A stretch of DNA of 31,837 nucleotides from positions 1 through 31,837 of the forward strand of contig DATILI010000289.1 of NCBI GenBank assembly GCA_035476635.1, given 5' to 3'. The DNA is from DATILI01 sp035476635. Lineage in GTDB: Bacteria; Pseudomonadota; Gammaproteobacteria; Burkholderiales; Burkholderiaceae_C. Made by a program: the position numbers and the translations under genes. The stretch's first letter is position 1; each line of letters opens with the position of its first letter. The notes under the pieces are model-generated. The model was not told where the DNA came from. It did no database searches and saw only the letters and a list, made by a program, of their open reading frames with translations. This document shows, piece by piece, positions 1 through 7,767 of this stretch.

Positions 1-141
1 GTCGGCAAGCTGCTTTGGCATGCACCCAAGGATGAAAAGAACCCTGCCCTCGCAATCCGCAGCAGCGAGCCCGAAGCCGGCTTCGGATTGCAACTGATGC
101 TCAAGCTGATCGGGCCCTTTGCGCCCAGCGAAATGCTCTAG
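1..141 (+). CDS. 3' end of an unidentified gene, possibly phospholipase D/cardiolipin synthase-like
   Basis: Frame 1 is open from the window edge to TAG at 139-141 and gives 46 C-terminal residues. The tail has an EPEAGF segment, a hydrophobic stretch (LMLKLIGPF) and ends APSEML. Phospholipase D superfamily proteins of the ClsC type often end with an Glu-Pro segment, an amphipathic hydrophobic helix and a short 'PIE-x-LL'-like tail. That resemblance is the only hint of function and it is weak. Most of the protein lies outside the window. Its stop codon overlaps the cheB stop on the other strand through the palindrome CTAG at 138-141, so the two genes converge with no intergenic space. Coding is likely; identity is uncertain. 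Confidence 0.45.
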   Translation, partial: VGKLLWHAPKDEKNPALAIRSSEPEAGFGLQLMLKLIGPFAPSEML

Positions 142-1220
142 ATCCGATGGTGCAAGCGGTCCGTGGTCCCGCTGAGCTTGGTGATCAGTGCGCCGGCGAT
201 TTGCTCCAGTGGCAAGACCTCGTGCGCGGCGCCGTGCAGAATGGCCTCGCGCGGCATGCCAAACACGATACAGGTGGCCTCGTCCTGCACATAGTTGTAG
301 CTGCCTGCATCCTTCATCTCGCGCATGGCCTTGGCCCCGTCATTTCCCATGCCCGTCAGCATCACACCGTAGGCATTGCGGCCCACCAGCGCGGCAGCTG
401 ATCTGAACAGCACCTCGACCGAAGGCTTGTGCCGATTGACCGGCTCGCCATCGTCCACCACCGCCACATAGTTGGCGCCACTGCGGTTCAGGTAGAACTG
501 CTTGCCGCCGGGCGCGATATAGGCGTGCCCGGGCAGGATGCGCTCGCCGTTCACCGCCTCCTTGACCGTGATCTGGCACAGCGTGTTCAGCCTGGCCGCA
601 AAGCTCGTGGTGAACCCCGGCGGCATGTGCTGGGTAATCACGATGCCGGGCGAATCCGCCGGCATGCGCACCAGGATTTCCTTGATCGCCTCGGTTCCGC
701 CGGTGGAGGCACCAATGCAAATCAGCTTCTCGGTCGACACGCGGCCCAGCAGGGCTGTAGGCGGTCGCGCGGCACCGGACGGCGCCGTGGCGGCGGGGTC
801 CTTGCTCGCACGGCGCACATGCGCAACAGCCGCCACGCGGATCTTGTCCACGATTTGCGACGCCAGGTCGTTCAGGCCGCTGCTCAAGCCCACGCGCGGC
901 TTGGCAACAAAATCGACCGCTCCAAGCTCCAGCGCCCGCATCGTCACTTCGGCGCCCTTTTCGGTCAAGGTGGAGATCATGACCACCGGCATCGGTCGCA
1001 AGCGCATCAAACGGCCCAGGAAATCAATTCCGTCCATGCGCGGCATCTCCACATCCAGCGTGATTACGTCCGGATTGAGATCGCGGATCATCTCGCGCGC
1101 AATCAGCGGATCATTGGCCGTGCCGATGCATTCCATGTCCTTTTGGCGATTGATGATCTCGGTCAGCAGGCTGCGCACCAGCGCGGAATCATCCACCACA
1201 ACGACTCTCGTTTTTTTCAT
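138..1220 (-). CDS. cheB: Chemotaxis protein-glutamate methylesterase/glutamine deamidase CheB
   Basis: CheB removes methyl groups from chemoreceptor glutamates and deamidates receptor glutamines during adaptation. The 360-residue product has an N-terminal receiver domain (about 1-125; acidic pair at 10-11, phospho-acceptor D56 in TLDVEMPRMDG, K108). A linker rich in Ala and Pro follows, then a C-terminal esterase domain (about 162-352). The catalytic triad is visible: S172 in GASTGG, H198 in TQHMPPGF and D294 in TGMGNDG. Length and residues match the family. The open frame continues upstream, but ATG at 1220 follows a GAGAGA ribosome site and begins exactly at the receiver domain (MKKTRVVVVDD), so the longer version is rejected. 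It is the last gene of the che operon, 11 bases after cheD. Confidence 0.96.
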   Translation of the reverse strand: MKKTRVVVVDDSALVRSLLTEIINRQKDMECIGTANDPLIAREMIRDLNPDVITLDVEMPRMDGIDFLGRLMRLRPMPVVMISTLTEKGAEVTMRALELGAVDFVAKPRVGLSSGLNDLASQIVDKIRVAAVAHVRRASKDPAATAPSGAARPPTALLGRVSTEKLICIGASTGGTEAIKEILVRMPADSPGIVITQHMPPGFTTSFAARLNTLCQITVKEAVNGERILPGHAYIAPGGKQFYLNRSGANYVAVVDDGEPVNRHKPSVEVLFRSAAALVGRNAYGVMLTGMGNDGAKAMREMKDAGSYNYVQDEATCIVFGMPREAILHGAAHEVLPLEQIAGALITKLSGTTDRLHHRI

Positions 1221-1231
1221 TCTCTCAAACC

Positions 1232-1990
1232 TCAGAACAGATCCACGGAACCGCCGGACGCCGTTTGGGCAACCGTGACCGCGTTGCCCTTGCGCTCTTG
1301 CGCCAGCAGGGTCTCGGGATGGGCATGGGCCAGGCGCTTGACCATGGCCTTGCCGGTTACAGGAAAAAAGCAGACCTTGCGCGGATAGATGTCCAGGACA
1401 TCGTCGGACACCACAGGGATGCGCTCGGTGTGCAGATAGTCGATCACGAACTTGGTATTGCGCTCTCCCACATTCATGGTGGTGAAGGTGTGCATCACCT
1501 GGGCGCCGCCGAATATCTTGGCCTGCATCGATTCGCGGCGCGCGCCGAGCTTCAGCATTTCGTTGATCAAGAGCTCCATGGCGTAGGAGCCGTAGCGGCC
1601 CGACACGTCGGCCGAGTCGCCATCGGGCAGCATGAAGTGGTTCATGCCGCCCAGGCGCATGCGGCTGTCCCAGATGCAGGCGGCAATGCACGAGCCCAGC
1701 ACCGTCATGATCACCAGGTTCTCGTCGGCGACAAAGTATTCGCCGGGCAGCACCTTGACCGCGTTGTACTGGAAGTGGTGGTCAAAGTAGAAGAAAGACG
1801 CTTCGCAGGGCTTGCGCGCGCCCGCCTTGAGCTGCTCGATCGTCGAAGTCCGCGCTGGGCCGGCCTCGCCGTTGCCCGACGCAGGCACGCCGCCGAACGG
1901 CGCCATGCGAGGAATGCGCCTGCGGTCCAGCGTGCCGGCGACGGCGAACATCGAGCCAGAGGCGACGCCCGGCGGTGGAATGCTGCTCAT
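1232..1990 (-). CDS. cheD: Chemoreceptor glutamine deamidase CheD
   Basis: CheD deamidates specific receptor glutamines and in some species is regulated by CheC/CheY-P. The 252-residue product has a core from about residue 65 with catalytic Cys in TVLGSCIAAC, the His in GGMNHFMLP and the Thr/FGGAQVM region, so the Cys-His catalytic set is intact. ATG at 1990 has a G-rich site (GGGGGC) just upstream. About 60 residues precede the core; they are low in conserved features and may be disordered, and an internal start is possible. The protein ends GGSVDLF, very like the tail of the CheZ-like protein encoded at the start of this operon (GSIELF). It sits between cheR and cheB, the usual place. Confidence 0.93.
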   Translation of the reverse strand: MSSIPPPGVASGSMFAVAGTLDRRRIPRMAPFGGVPASGNGEAGPARTSTIEQLKAGARKPCEASFFYFDHHFQYNAVKVLPGEYFVADENLVIMTVLGSCIAACIWDSRMRLGGMNHFMLPDGDSADVSGRYGSYAMELLINEMLKLGARRESMQAKIFGGAQVMHTFTTMNVGERNTKFVIDYLHTERIPVVSDDVLDIYPRKVCFFPVTGKAMVKRLAHAHPETLLAQERKGNAVTVAQTASGGSVDLF

Positions 1991-2050
1991 AAGCCCCCGC
2001 CTTCACGGAGTGCCGCCTCCAGCGCCTGCGGCGCCGTCGCGTGCGGATGG

Positions 2051-2938
2051 CTAGCGGCGCTCATAGACAGTCTTCCCCTTCAAGGTAAAGAGGTCGCGCG
2101 ACTCGCTGAAGTTCTCGGCGTGCCCCACGAACAACATACCACCCGGCTTCAGCACACGGTGAATGCGCTCCAGCACGCGACGCTGTGTCTGCGCGTCAAA
2201 ATAAATCATCACGTTGCGGCAAAAAACCACGTCGAACGGTTCGCGAAACGGCCAGTCGTCCTTGATCAGGTTCACGCTCAGAAAATCAATGGCGCGCCGC
2301 AGCTCCGGCTTCACGCGGATCAGGCCCGCGTTGGTGTCCTTGCCGCGCAAGAAGAACTTCTGCATGCGTTCCGTACTGATGCCCTTCAAGCCGTCGAGCC
2401 GGTAAACGCCCTGGCCGGCGGTTGCGAGCACCTTGGAATCGATGTCGCTGGCCGAGAGCTTGAAGCTCGCATTGGGCCCAAGCGCCTCGAACGCCGTCAT
2501 GACGATGGAGTACGGTTCCTCGCCCGTCGATGCCGCGTTGCACCAGACTTTCCAGGCGGTGCCGCTCGGCTTGGATTTCAGGTGCGCCGCGAAAATCTCG
2601 AAGTGGTGCTGCTCGCGAAAAAAAGCCGTGAGATTGGTGGTCAGGGCGTTGACGAATTCCTGCCACTCCGGGCCGTCATGGTTTTCCAGCCAGCCCAGGT
2701 ACTCGCGAAAACTGTTGTGGCCGGTATCGCGCAGGCGCCGCGAGAGTCGGCTGTACACCATGGCATGCTTGCCATCGTGCAGATTGATGCCCGCCCGCTG
2801 GTAGATCAGCGCCTGCACGCGGGAGAAGTCGGCATCCGTCCATACGAACTCACGCCCCTGCACCACGGGCCCGGCCAGGGGAGGTGCCGCCCCCGGCGCT
2901 TCACGCGCCGCCAATGAAGAAGCGGAACTGGGACGCAT
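2051..2938 (-). CDS. cheR: Chemotaxis protein methyltransferase CheR
   Basis: CheR uses S-adenosylmethionine to methylate receptor glutamates, opposing CheB. After a disordered start, the all-helical N-terminal domain begins near FVWTDADFSRVQ, followed by the Rossmann methyltransferase domain. Typical elements are TNLTAFFRE, the SAM-binding segment NAASTGEEPYSIVM, LSASDIDS, the FDVVFCRNVMIYFD stretch and the C-terminal LKPGGMLFVGHAEN. The start is ambiguous. ATG at 2938 (295 residues) lies ten bases after the cheW stop; an in-frame TTG at 2959 would add seven residues and overlap cheW by 11 bases. Neither has a strong ribosome site, so I prefer the ATG. The gene lies between cheW and cheD. 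Confidence 0.95.
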   Translation of the reverse strand: MRPSSASSLAAREAPGAAPPLAGPVVQGREFVWTDADFSRVQALIYQRAGINLHDGKHAMVYSRLSRRLRDTGHNSFREYLGWLENHDGPEWQEFVNALTTNLTAFFREQHHFEIFAAHLKSKPSGTAWKVWCNAASTGEEPYSIVMTAFEALGPNASFKLSASDIDSKVLATAGQGVYRLDGLKGISTERMQKFFLRGKDTNAGLIRVKPELRRAIDFLSVNLIKDDWPFREPFDVVFCRNVMIYFDAQTQRRVLERIHRVLKPGGMLFVGHAENFSESRDLFTLKGKTVYERR

Positions 2939-2948
2939 GGCCTGCTGG

Positions 2949-3437
2949 TCAGTCTTCAACCGATACCAGCCCCATGTCAGCGCTCGACATCAACCTCTCA
3001 ATGTCCAGAAGAATCAGCATGCGGTCGCCCACCGAGCCCAGACCGAGAATGCAGGCGTTGTCGATCACGCTTTCGATCTCTGGGGCGGGCCGAATACTCT
3101 CGGCCGGCAACTCCATCACGTCGCTGACCGAATCCACCACGATGCCCACGATCCGATTGCGCAGATTGAGAATGATGACAACGGTGAAGCTGTTGTATTC
3201 CGCCTTGGCGCAATTGAACTTCAGGCGCATATCCACAATGGGAACGATCGTGCCGCGCAGATTGACCACGCCCTTGATGAACTCCGGGGCATTGGCGATC
3301 CGGGTCGGCGGCTCGTAGCCGCGGATTTCCTGCACCTTCAGGATGTCGATCCCGTACTCCTCCTGGTCCAGCCGGAACGTCAGGTACTCCCTGGCCCCGC
3401 CGGATGCGGCATCTCCCGTTTTTTCCATCACAGCCAT
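2949..3437 (-). CDS. cheW: Chemotaxis coupling protein CheW
   Basis: CheW is the cytoplasmic adaptor that couples chemoreceptors to CheA in signalling arrays. The 162-residue product is a single CheW domain: FRLDQEEYGIDILKVQEIRGY, the NAPEFIKGVVNLRGTIVPIVD core and a C-terminal ILLDIERL strand. The start is ATG at 3437 because a strong AAGGAG site lies seven bases upstream; an in-frame TTG at 3452 overlaps that site and is not needed. It follows cheA by 26 bases and precedes cheR, so it is co-transcribed with both. Length and sequence are ordinary for the family. Confidence 0.97.
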   Translation of the reverse strand: MAVMEKTGDAASGGAREYLTFRLDQEEYGIDILKVQEIRGYEPPTRIANAPEFIKGVVNLRGTIVPIVDMRLKFNCAKAEYNSFTVVIILNLRNRIVGIVVDSVSDVMELPAESIRPAPEIESVIDNACILGLGSVGDRMLILLDIERLMSSADMGLVSVED

Positions 3438-3463
3438 GCTGTTCTCCTTCAAATTCCGTGTGA

Positions 3464-5557
3464 TCAGTGCCGCGCCCGGCGAACCAGGCCGCCGATATCC
3501 AGGATCAGGGCGACCTTGCCATCGCCGAGGATGGTCGCCCCGGACACGTTGGGAACCTTGCGGTAGTTGGACTCCAGGTTCTTGACCACCACCTGGTGCT
3601 GGCCCAGCAGTTCATCGACCAGCAAGGCGACCCGGCTGCCCTCGGCTTCCACCACCACCATGATGTTGTTGGACTTCTCGAAGTCGACCCGGGGCACCTG
3701 GAATACTCTTTCCAGCTCGATCACCGGCATGAACTCCTCGCGCACCTTCACCAGTTGCGAACCTTGCGCCACCGTGCTCACGGCGTCCGCGCTCACCTGG
3801 AAGGATTCCACCACCGAGGACAGCGGCAGGATATAGACCTCTTCGGCCACGCTGACCGACATGCCGTCCATGATGGCCAGCGTCAGCGGCAGCCGCACCG
3901 AGACCTTCATGCCGTAGCCTTCGGCCGAATCGATATCCACCGTGCCGTTGAGCGCCGCGATGTTGCGCTTGACCACGTCCATGCCGACGCCGCGGCCGGA
4001 CACATCCGTCACCTGCTCGGCCGTGGAAAAGCCCGGCGCAAAGATAAGCTGCCAGACATCGGCATCCGACATGTTGTTGGAGACTTCGATGCCGCGCTCC
4101 TGGGCCTTGCTCAGGATCTTTTCACGGTTCAGGCCGCGGCCATCGTCTCGCACCTCGATGACGATCGAACCGCCCTGGTGCGACGCAGACAAAGTGATCG
4201 TGCCGTGTTCGGACTTTCCTTTTGCCATGCGATCGGCCGGCATCTCGATGCCGTGGTCGCAACTGTTGCGCACCAAGTGGGTCAACGGGTCCGTGATTTT
4301 CTCGACCAGGCCCTTGTCCAGTTCGGTCGCCTCGCCCTGCGTCACCAGTTCGACCTTCTTGCCCAGCTTGTTCGCCAGGTCGCGCAGCATGCGCGGAAAG
4401 CGGCTGAACACAATCGACATGGGGATCATGCGGATCGACATCACCGACTCTTGCAAATCGCGCGTGTTGCGATCCAGGTCGACCAGGCCGGCAAGCAATT
4501 GCTGGTTCAGGGCCGGGTCCAGGCTGCGGCTGTTTTGCGCCAGCATGGCCTGCGTGATCACCAGCTCGCCGACCAGATTGATGAGCTGGTCCACCTTGTT
4601 GACCGCCACGCGGATGGTGGTTGCTTCCATCTGCGCCTGGCTGCCCTTGGGTTCGACCTTGGCTGCGGGCTTTTGATCGGCGCTATCCGCCACCTTGGTT
4701 GCTGCTTGCGCCGCCGCCGCGGCCGGGGCACCCGGAGCGCCATGGAAGAAACCAAAGGGCTCACCTTCCACTTCGGCTGCGCCCTGCGCCAATAGCTCCG
4801 CATCGGGATCTGGCTCCGGTTCGCGGTCCCGGATGGTGACCTGCTCCTTGGAGACGTGAAACACGAACAGATCGAGCAAGTCCTCGTCACTGGACGTGGT
4901 TTCCACCGCAAACACGCGTACGTCCTGGCGCTCGCTGGGCAAGACGGCGATCGTGCCCAGGCCGACGATGTCGCGGAACAGATCCTTCAGGGCGTCCGCC
5001 TGCTCCGGCCGGTCCATCGGGCCGATAGTGATTTCCAGCGAGCGCGGTCCTCCTGCCACCGGGGCCGGCTTTGGCATGGCGGCGGCAGTCGGCGCAGGCG
5101 CTGGTGCCGCCTTGGCCGCCGCTTCCGGAATCCGGCCGGCCGCGAGTTCACTGATGCGATGCACCAAAGCCGTGGTGTCCAGCGAGGCGCCCTGTCCGCC
5201 CGCCTGGTGGCGCGCCAGCAGGCTGCGCGATGCATCGGCGGATTCCAGCAGCACGTCGACCATAGAGGGAACGGGCTTGAGCTCATGCCGGCGCAGCTTG
5301 TCCAGCAGCGACTCCATCTGGTGCGTCAACTCCGCCACATCGGCAAAGCCGAACGTTGCCGCGCCACCCTTGATCGAATGCGCACAACGGAAAATTCCGT
5401 TCAACTCCTCGTCATCGGCATTGACCAGGTCCAGGTTCAGCAGCATCTGCTCCATCTGGTCCAGGTTCTCACCGGCTTCCTCGAAGAAGATCTGATAGAA
5501 CTGCGTTAGATCGAAGTCATCGCCCGACCCGGCGCCTTCTTGATGCATCTCAGCCAT
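3464..5557 (-). CDS. cheA: Chemotaxis histidine kinase CheA
   Basis: CheA autophosphorylates in response to receptor state and passes phosphate to CheY and CheB. The 697-residue product has the full domain set. P1 (about 1-130) carries phospho-acceptor H60 in CAHSIKGG. A linker rich in Ala/Pro leads to a P2-like region near 172-245, then a second linker rich in Ala/Lys. P3 dimerisation lies near 312-375. The P4 kinase domain has the N box (N431, HLVRNSCDHGIE), G1 (DDGRGL 471-476) and G2 (GRGVGM 521-526). The CheW-like P5 domain occupies about 560-695. ATG at 5557 is preceded by GGAG. It is the third gene of the operon, 27 bases after cheY. Confidence 0.97.
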   Translation of the reverse strand: MAEMHQEGAGSGDDFDLTQFYQIFFEEAGENLDQMEQMLLNLDLVNADDEELNGIFRCAHSIKGGAATFGFADVAELTHQMESLLDKLRRHELKPVPSMVDVLLESADASRSLLARHQAGGQGASLDTTALVHRISELAAGRIPEAAAKAAPAPAPTAAAMPKPAPVAGGPRSLEITIGPMDRPEQADALKDLFRDIVGLGTIAVLPSERQDVRVFAVETTSSDEDLLDLFVFHVSKEQVTIRDREPEPDPDAELLAQGAAEVEGEPFGFFHGAPGAPAAAAAQAATKVADSADQKPAAKVEPKGSQAQMEATTIRVAVNKVDQLINLVGELVITQAMLAQNSRSLDPALNQQLLAGLVDLDRNTRDLQESVMSIRMIPMSIVFSRFPRMLRDLANKLGKKVELVTQGEATELDKGLVEKITDPLTHLVRNSCDHGIEMPADRMAKGKSEHGTITLSASHQGGSIVIEVRDDGRGLNREKILSKAQERGIEVSNNMSDADVWQLIFAPGFSTAEQVTDVSGRGVGMDVVKRNIAALNGTVDIDSAEGYGMKVSVRLPLTLAIMDGMSVSVAEEVYILPLSSVVESFQVSADAVSTVAQGSQLVKVREEFMPVIELERVFQVPRVDFEKSNNIMVVVEAEGSRVALLVDELLGQHQVVVKNLESNYRKVPNVSGATILGDGKVALILDIGGLVRRARH

Positions 5558-5584
5558 ATCGAGCTCCGTTTCTCTTGTTGTTTT

Positions 5585-5947
5585 TCACTTGATCACTTTC
5601 TGGATGACTTCAATCAGCCGGTTTGGATCGAACGGCTTGACCAGCCAGCCCGTGGCACCTGCCGTGCGGCCTGCCTGCTTCATCTGGTCACTCGACTCCG
5701 TTGTCAGAATGAGGATGGGGATGGACTTGAACCTCGGGTTTTCCCGAAGCTTGCGCGTCAAACCGATGCCGTCCAACCTGGGCATGTTCTGGTCGGCCAG
5801 CACCAGGTCGAACGAATGGGTTTGCGCCTTCTCATAAGCATCCTGCCCATCGACGGCTTCCACGACGTGATAGCCAGCCCCGGTCAGGGTGAAGGTGACC
5901 ATCTTCCGCATGGACGGCGAGTCATCTACTGCAAGGATCGATTGCAT
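5585..5947 (-). CDS. cheY: Chemotaxis response regulator CheY
   Basis: This is a stand-alone receiver that, when phosphorylated by CheA, binds the N-terminus of FliM and changes flagellar rotation. The 120-residue product has the acidic pair in AVDDSPSMRKM, phospho-acceptor D52 in LADQNMPRLDG, a Thr pair at 82-83 and K104 in LVKPFDP. The position equivalent to Tyr106 of the enterobacterial protein appears to be Phe. ATG at 5947 has GGAGC upstream; a GTG four codons earlier is possible but would start inside that site. It lies between the CheZ-like gene and cheA. One other cytoplasmic receiver-bearing pair is encoded nearby, but this is the only CheY-type single-domain protein in the window. 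Confidence 0.95.
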   Translation of the reverse strand: MQSILAVDDSPSMRKMVTFTLTGAGYHVVEAVDGQDAYEKAQTHSFDLVLADQNMPRLDGIGLTRKLRENPRFKSIPILILTTESSDQMKQAGRTAGATGWLVKPFDPNRLIEVIQKVIK

Positions 5948-5995
5948 GAAAAGCTCCACTATTTCTGAGATATATCGGTTGCAGACAGCTCGGGG

Positions 5996-6442
5996 TTAAA
6001 ACAGCTCGATAGAGCCGGCATCCATTTCACTCTGCGTTACCGGATTGGGTCGGTCGGGCACCATTTCAGCGAACGGTGCGGCCTCTTCATCTTCTTCATG
6101 CCCCATGGTTTCCGAGGCCAGCCTGAAGGCGCAGCCCTGGAGAATCTTGGTGGTATGCCAGATCAATTGAGAGGCCATGTCCTGGAATTGCAGCTCCGTG
6201 ACCGCGGACTGCAAGGCACTGCGCACCTCGGCCAGGGCCTGCGGATCCTGCAGGTTTGCATCGGATAAAACGGCGCTTGCGCTGCTGAAACGCTCCAGCA
6301 AATTGTCCGCGGCGTGATTCAGCAAGCCCTCAAGCCGGTGCAAGTCGTGCATCACCACCAGCAGCGAATCCTGCAGTTCGGCCGCGACCATGACCGGCAT
6401 TTGAACGGCGGGGCCACTGGAGGTCGTTGGCGTTGCTTGCAT
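5996..6442 (-). CDS. Short CheZ-like protein, predicted CheY-P phosphatase
   Basis: The 148-residue product heads the chemotaxis operon, 48 bases before cheY. Its central part is helical, with a long hydrophobic/amphipathic region (residues about 20-110). It contains LQFQDMASQL, in which D88 and Q92 have the Asp-x-x-x-Gln spacing of the CheZ catalytic pair. The C-terminus is acidic and ends GSIELF; CheZ also uses a short C-terminal peptide to bind CheY. It is clearly shorter than the roughly 210-residue enterobacterial CheZ, mainly in the helical hairpin. Start: ATG at 6442 with GGAG upstream; an in-frame TTG at 6478 is less likely. Position, motif and tail support a CheZ role, but no activity can be shown from sequence, and FQD-x-x-x-Q also occurs in other signalling helices. 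Confidence 0.7.
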   Translation of the reverse strand: MQATPTTSSGPAVQMPVMVAAELQDSLLVVMHDLHRLEGLLNHAADNLLERFSSASAVLSDANLQDPQALAEVRSALQSAVTELQFQDMASQLIWHTTKILQGCAFRLASETMGHEEDEEAAPFAEMVPDRPNPVTQSEMDAGSIELF

Positions 6443-6568
6443 TTGTTCTCCGTCGCGACTGGCAGGCCTTCGATGCAATTGACTGACTCACAGCTGAATT
6501 GAGTATCTCCCAACGCTCGAATGAGCAACACCGCTGCAAACCCTTGGAATATCAGCGCGCGTCACTGT

Positions 6569-6597
6569 AATCTAACAAAACTTGGGGGCGCTTCCAA
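6569..6597 (-). promoter_or_regulatory. Possible sigma-70 promoter of the che operon
   Basis: On the minus strand TTGGAA and TAGATT are separated by 17 bases, in the divergent spacer between the CheZ-like gene and the sensor kinase. Each hexamer matches the sigma-70 consensus at about four of six positions. No sigma-28-type sequence was seen here. The match is weak. Confidence 0.3.
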
Positions 6598-6613
6598 CAG
6601 CAAAACGTCACTA

Positions 6614-6642
6614 TTGTTCTTGCCAAAGTGCTGGCCTATCAT
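6614..6642 (+). promoter_or_regulatory. Possible sigma-70 promoter of the two-component pair
   Basis: TTGTTC, a 17-base spacer and TATCAT (five of six matches to the -10 consensus) lie just upstream of the kinase ATG at 6652. A start point seven or so bases after the -10 would fall at about 6648-6650, leaving almost no untranslated leader. This agrees with the absence of any ribosome-binding site in front of the ATG. Confidence 0.4.
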
Positions 6643-6651
6643 AGCGCCCCT

Positions 6652-7767
6652 ATGTCCGCCGTCTCGCCTGAGCATCCCATTCACATTCTGCACCTTGAAG
6701 ACTCGGACATCGACCACACGCTCGTCAAGCTGGCCCTGGAGAAAAGCGGCATGGGTTTCGAGATCGTCCGGGTGGAAGAACTGGACTCTTTTCTCAAGGA
6801 AAGCCAGCGCCCCGACTGCGATGTGATCCTGGCCGACTACCGGCTCTCGGGCTTTACCGCCATCGATGCGTGGGAAGCGCTGATCCAACAGCCGCGCCAG
6901 CCGCCCTTCATCCTGTTGACCGGCGCCATTGGCGAAGCGGCCGCCGTCGACGCCATGCGCCGCGGCATCAGCGACTATCTGCTCAAGGACAACATCAGCA
7001 AGCTCGAGCACGTCATCGCGCGCTCGATCGAGGTCCGCGAAGCACGCGACGCCAAGACCCACGCCGACGCCGAACTGGTGGCCTCGCAACGCCGGCTGGC
7101 CGAATTGACCGGGCACCTGCAGGCGACGATCGAGCAGGAACGCACGGCGATCGCCCGCGAGGTGCATGACGACATCGGCGGCGCCCTGGCGGCGATGAAA
7201 TTCGACATCGCCTGGATCGCCCGCCACAGCACCGATGCGGCGACCTTGAAGCATGTTTCAACCGCGGCGGAGATGCTGCAGCACGCCATCGACGCCAGCC
7301 AGCGCATCATGATGAACCTGCGGCCCCCGATCCTGGACCAGGGTTTGGTCGCCGCCGTGCACTGGTTGGCCAGCAATTTCGAGAAGCGCACCGGCGTCGC
7401 CACCACACTGCGCACGCCCGAGAGCGCCATCGAAGTATCCAAGCCGATCCAGCTGGTGGCCTACCGCACGGCGCAGGAAGCCTTGACCAATATCGCCAAG
7501 CATGCGCAAAGCAGCCAGGTCCGCATCGATTTGTCGGACGGCAAGGGTTTCTTGACGCTGGAGGTTTCCGACAATGGCCAGGGGCTTACCGGCGCGGCGC
7601 TGGACAAGCCCCAGGCTTTTGGCTTGAAGGGCTTGCGCGAGCGTGCCAAAACAGTCGGCGGCTGGCTGGATGTCAGCAGCCAGCAGGGCAACGGCACCTC
7701 CATCATCCTTTCCGTGCCCTTGCAGCCCGCAGGCGTTGCGGCCACACCGGCAGACCACTCCGCATGA
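6652..7767 (+). CDS. Cytoplasmic receiver-HisKA_3 sensor histidine kinase
   Basis: The 371-residue product has no membrane segment, so it acts in the cytoplasm. It has an N-terminal receiver (about 9-125; LHLEDSD, phospho-acceptor D62 in LADYRLSG, K112) and a helical linker. A HisKA_3 dimerisation domain follows with phospho-acceptor H172 in AREVHDDIGGALA. The HATPase_c domain has the N box (N280 in QEALTNIAKHA), G1 (DNGQGL 307-312) and GLKGLRER. It should phosphorylate the NarL-type regulator encoded next, whose ATG overlaps this gene's stop (ATGA). A receiver at the front suggests the kinase is itself controlled by another phosphodonor. ATG at 6652 has no ribosome site; a GTG at 6628 is the alternative. 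The signal is unknown. The place between che and fli operons suggests, but does not prove, a link to motility. Confidence 0.9.
   Translation: MSAVSPEHPIHILHLEDSDIDHTLVKLALEKSGMGFEIVRVEELDSFLKESQRPDCDVILADYRLSGFTAIDAWEALIQQPRQPPFILLTGAIGEAAAVDAMRRGISDYLLKDNISKLEHVIARSIEVREARDAKTHADAELVASQRRLAELTGHLQATIEQERTAIAREVHDDIGGALAAMKFDIAWIARHSTDAATLKHVSTAAEMLQHAIDASQRIMMNLRPPILDQGLVAAVHWLASNFEKRTGVATTLRTPESAIEVSKPIQLVAYRTAQEALTNIAKHAQSSQVRIDLSDGKGFLTLEVSDNGQGLTGAALDKPQAFGLKGLRERAKTVGGWLDVSSQQGNGTSIILSVPLQPAGVAATPADHSA

Noticed and set aside
138..1691. 517-codon version of CheB
   Set aside because: The added 157 residues are read from cheD in another frame; the receiver domain begins exactly at the ATG at 1220, which has its own ribosome site.
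1265..2917. Long plus-strand open frame (550 codons) across cheD and cheR
   Set aside because: It lies antisense to two well-supported genes, its translation is rich in His, Arg and Gln without any motif, and long antisense frames are expected in GC-rich coding DNA.
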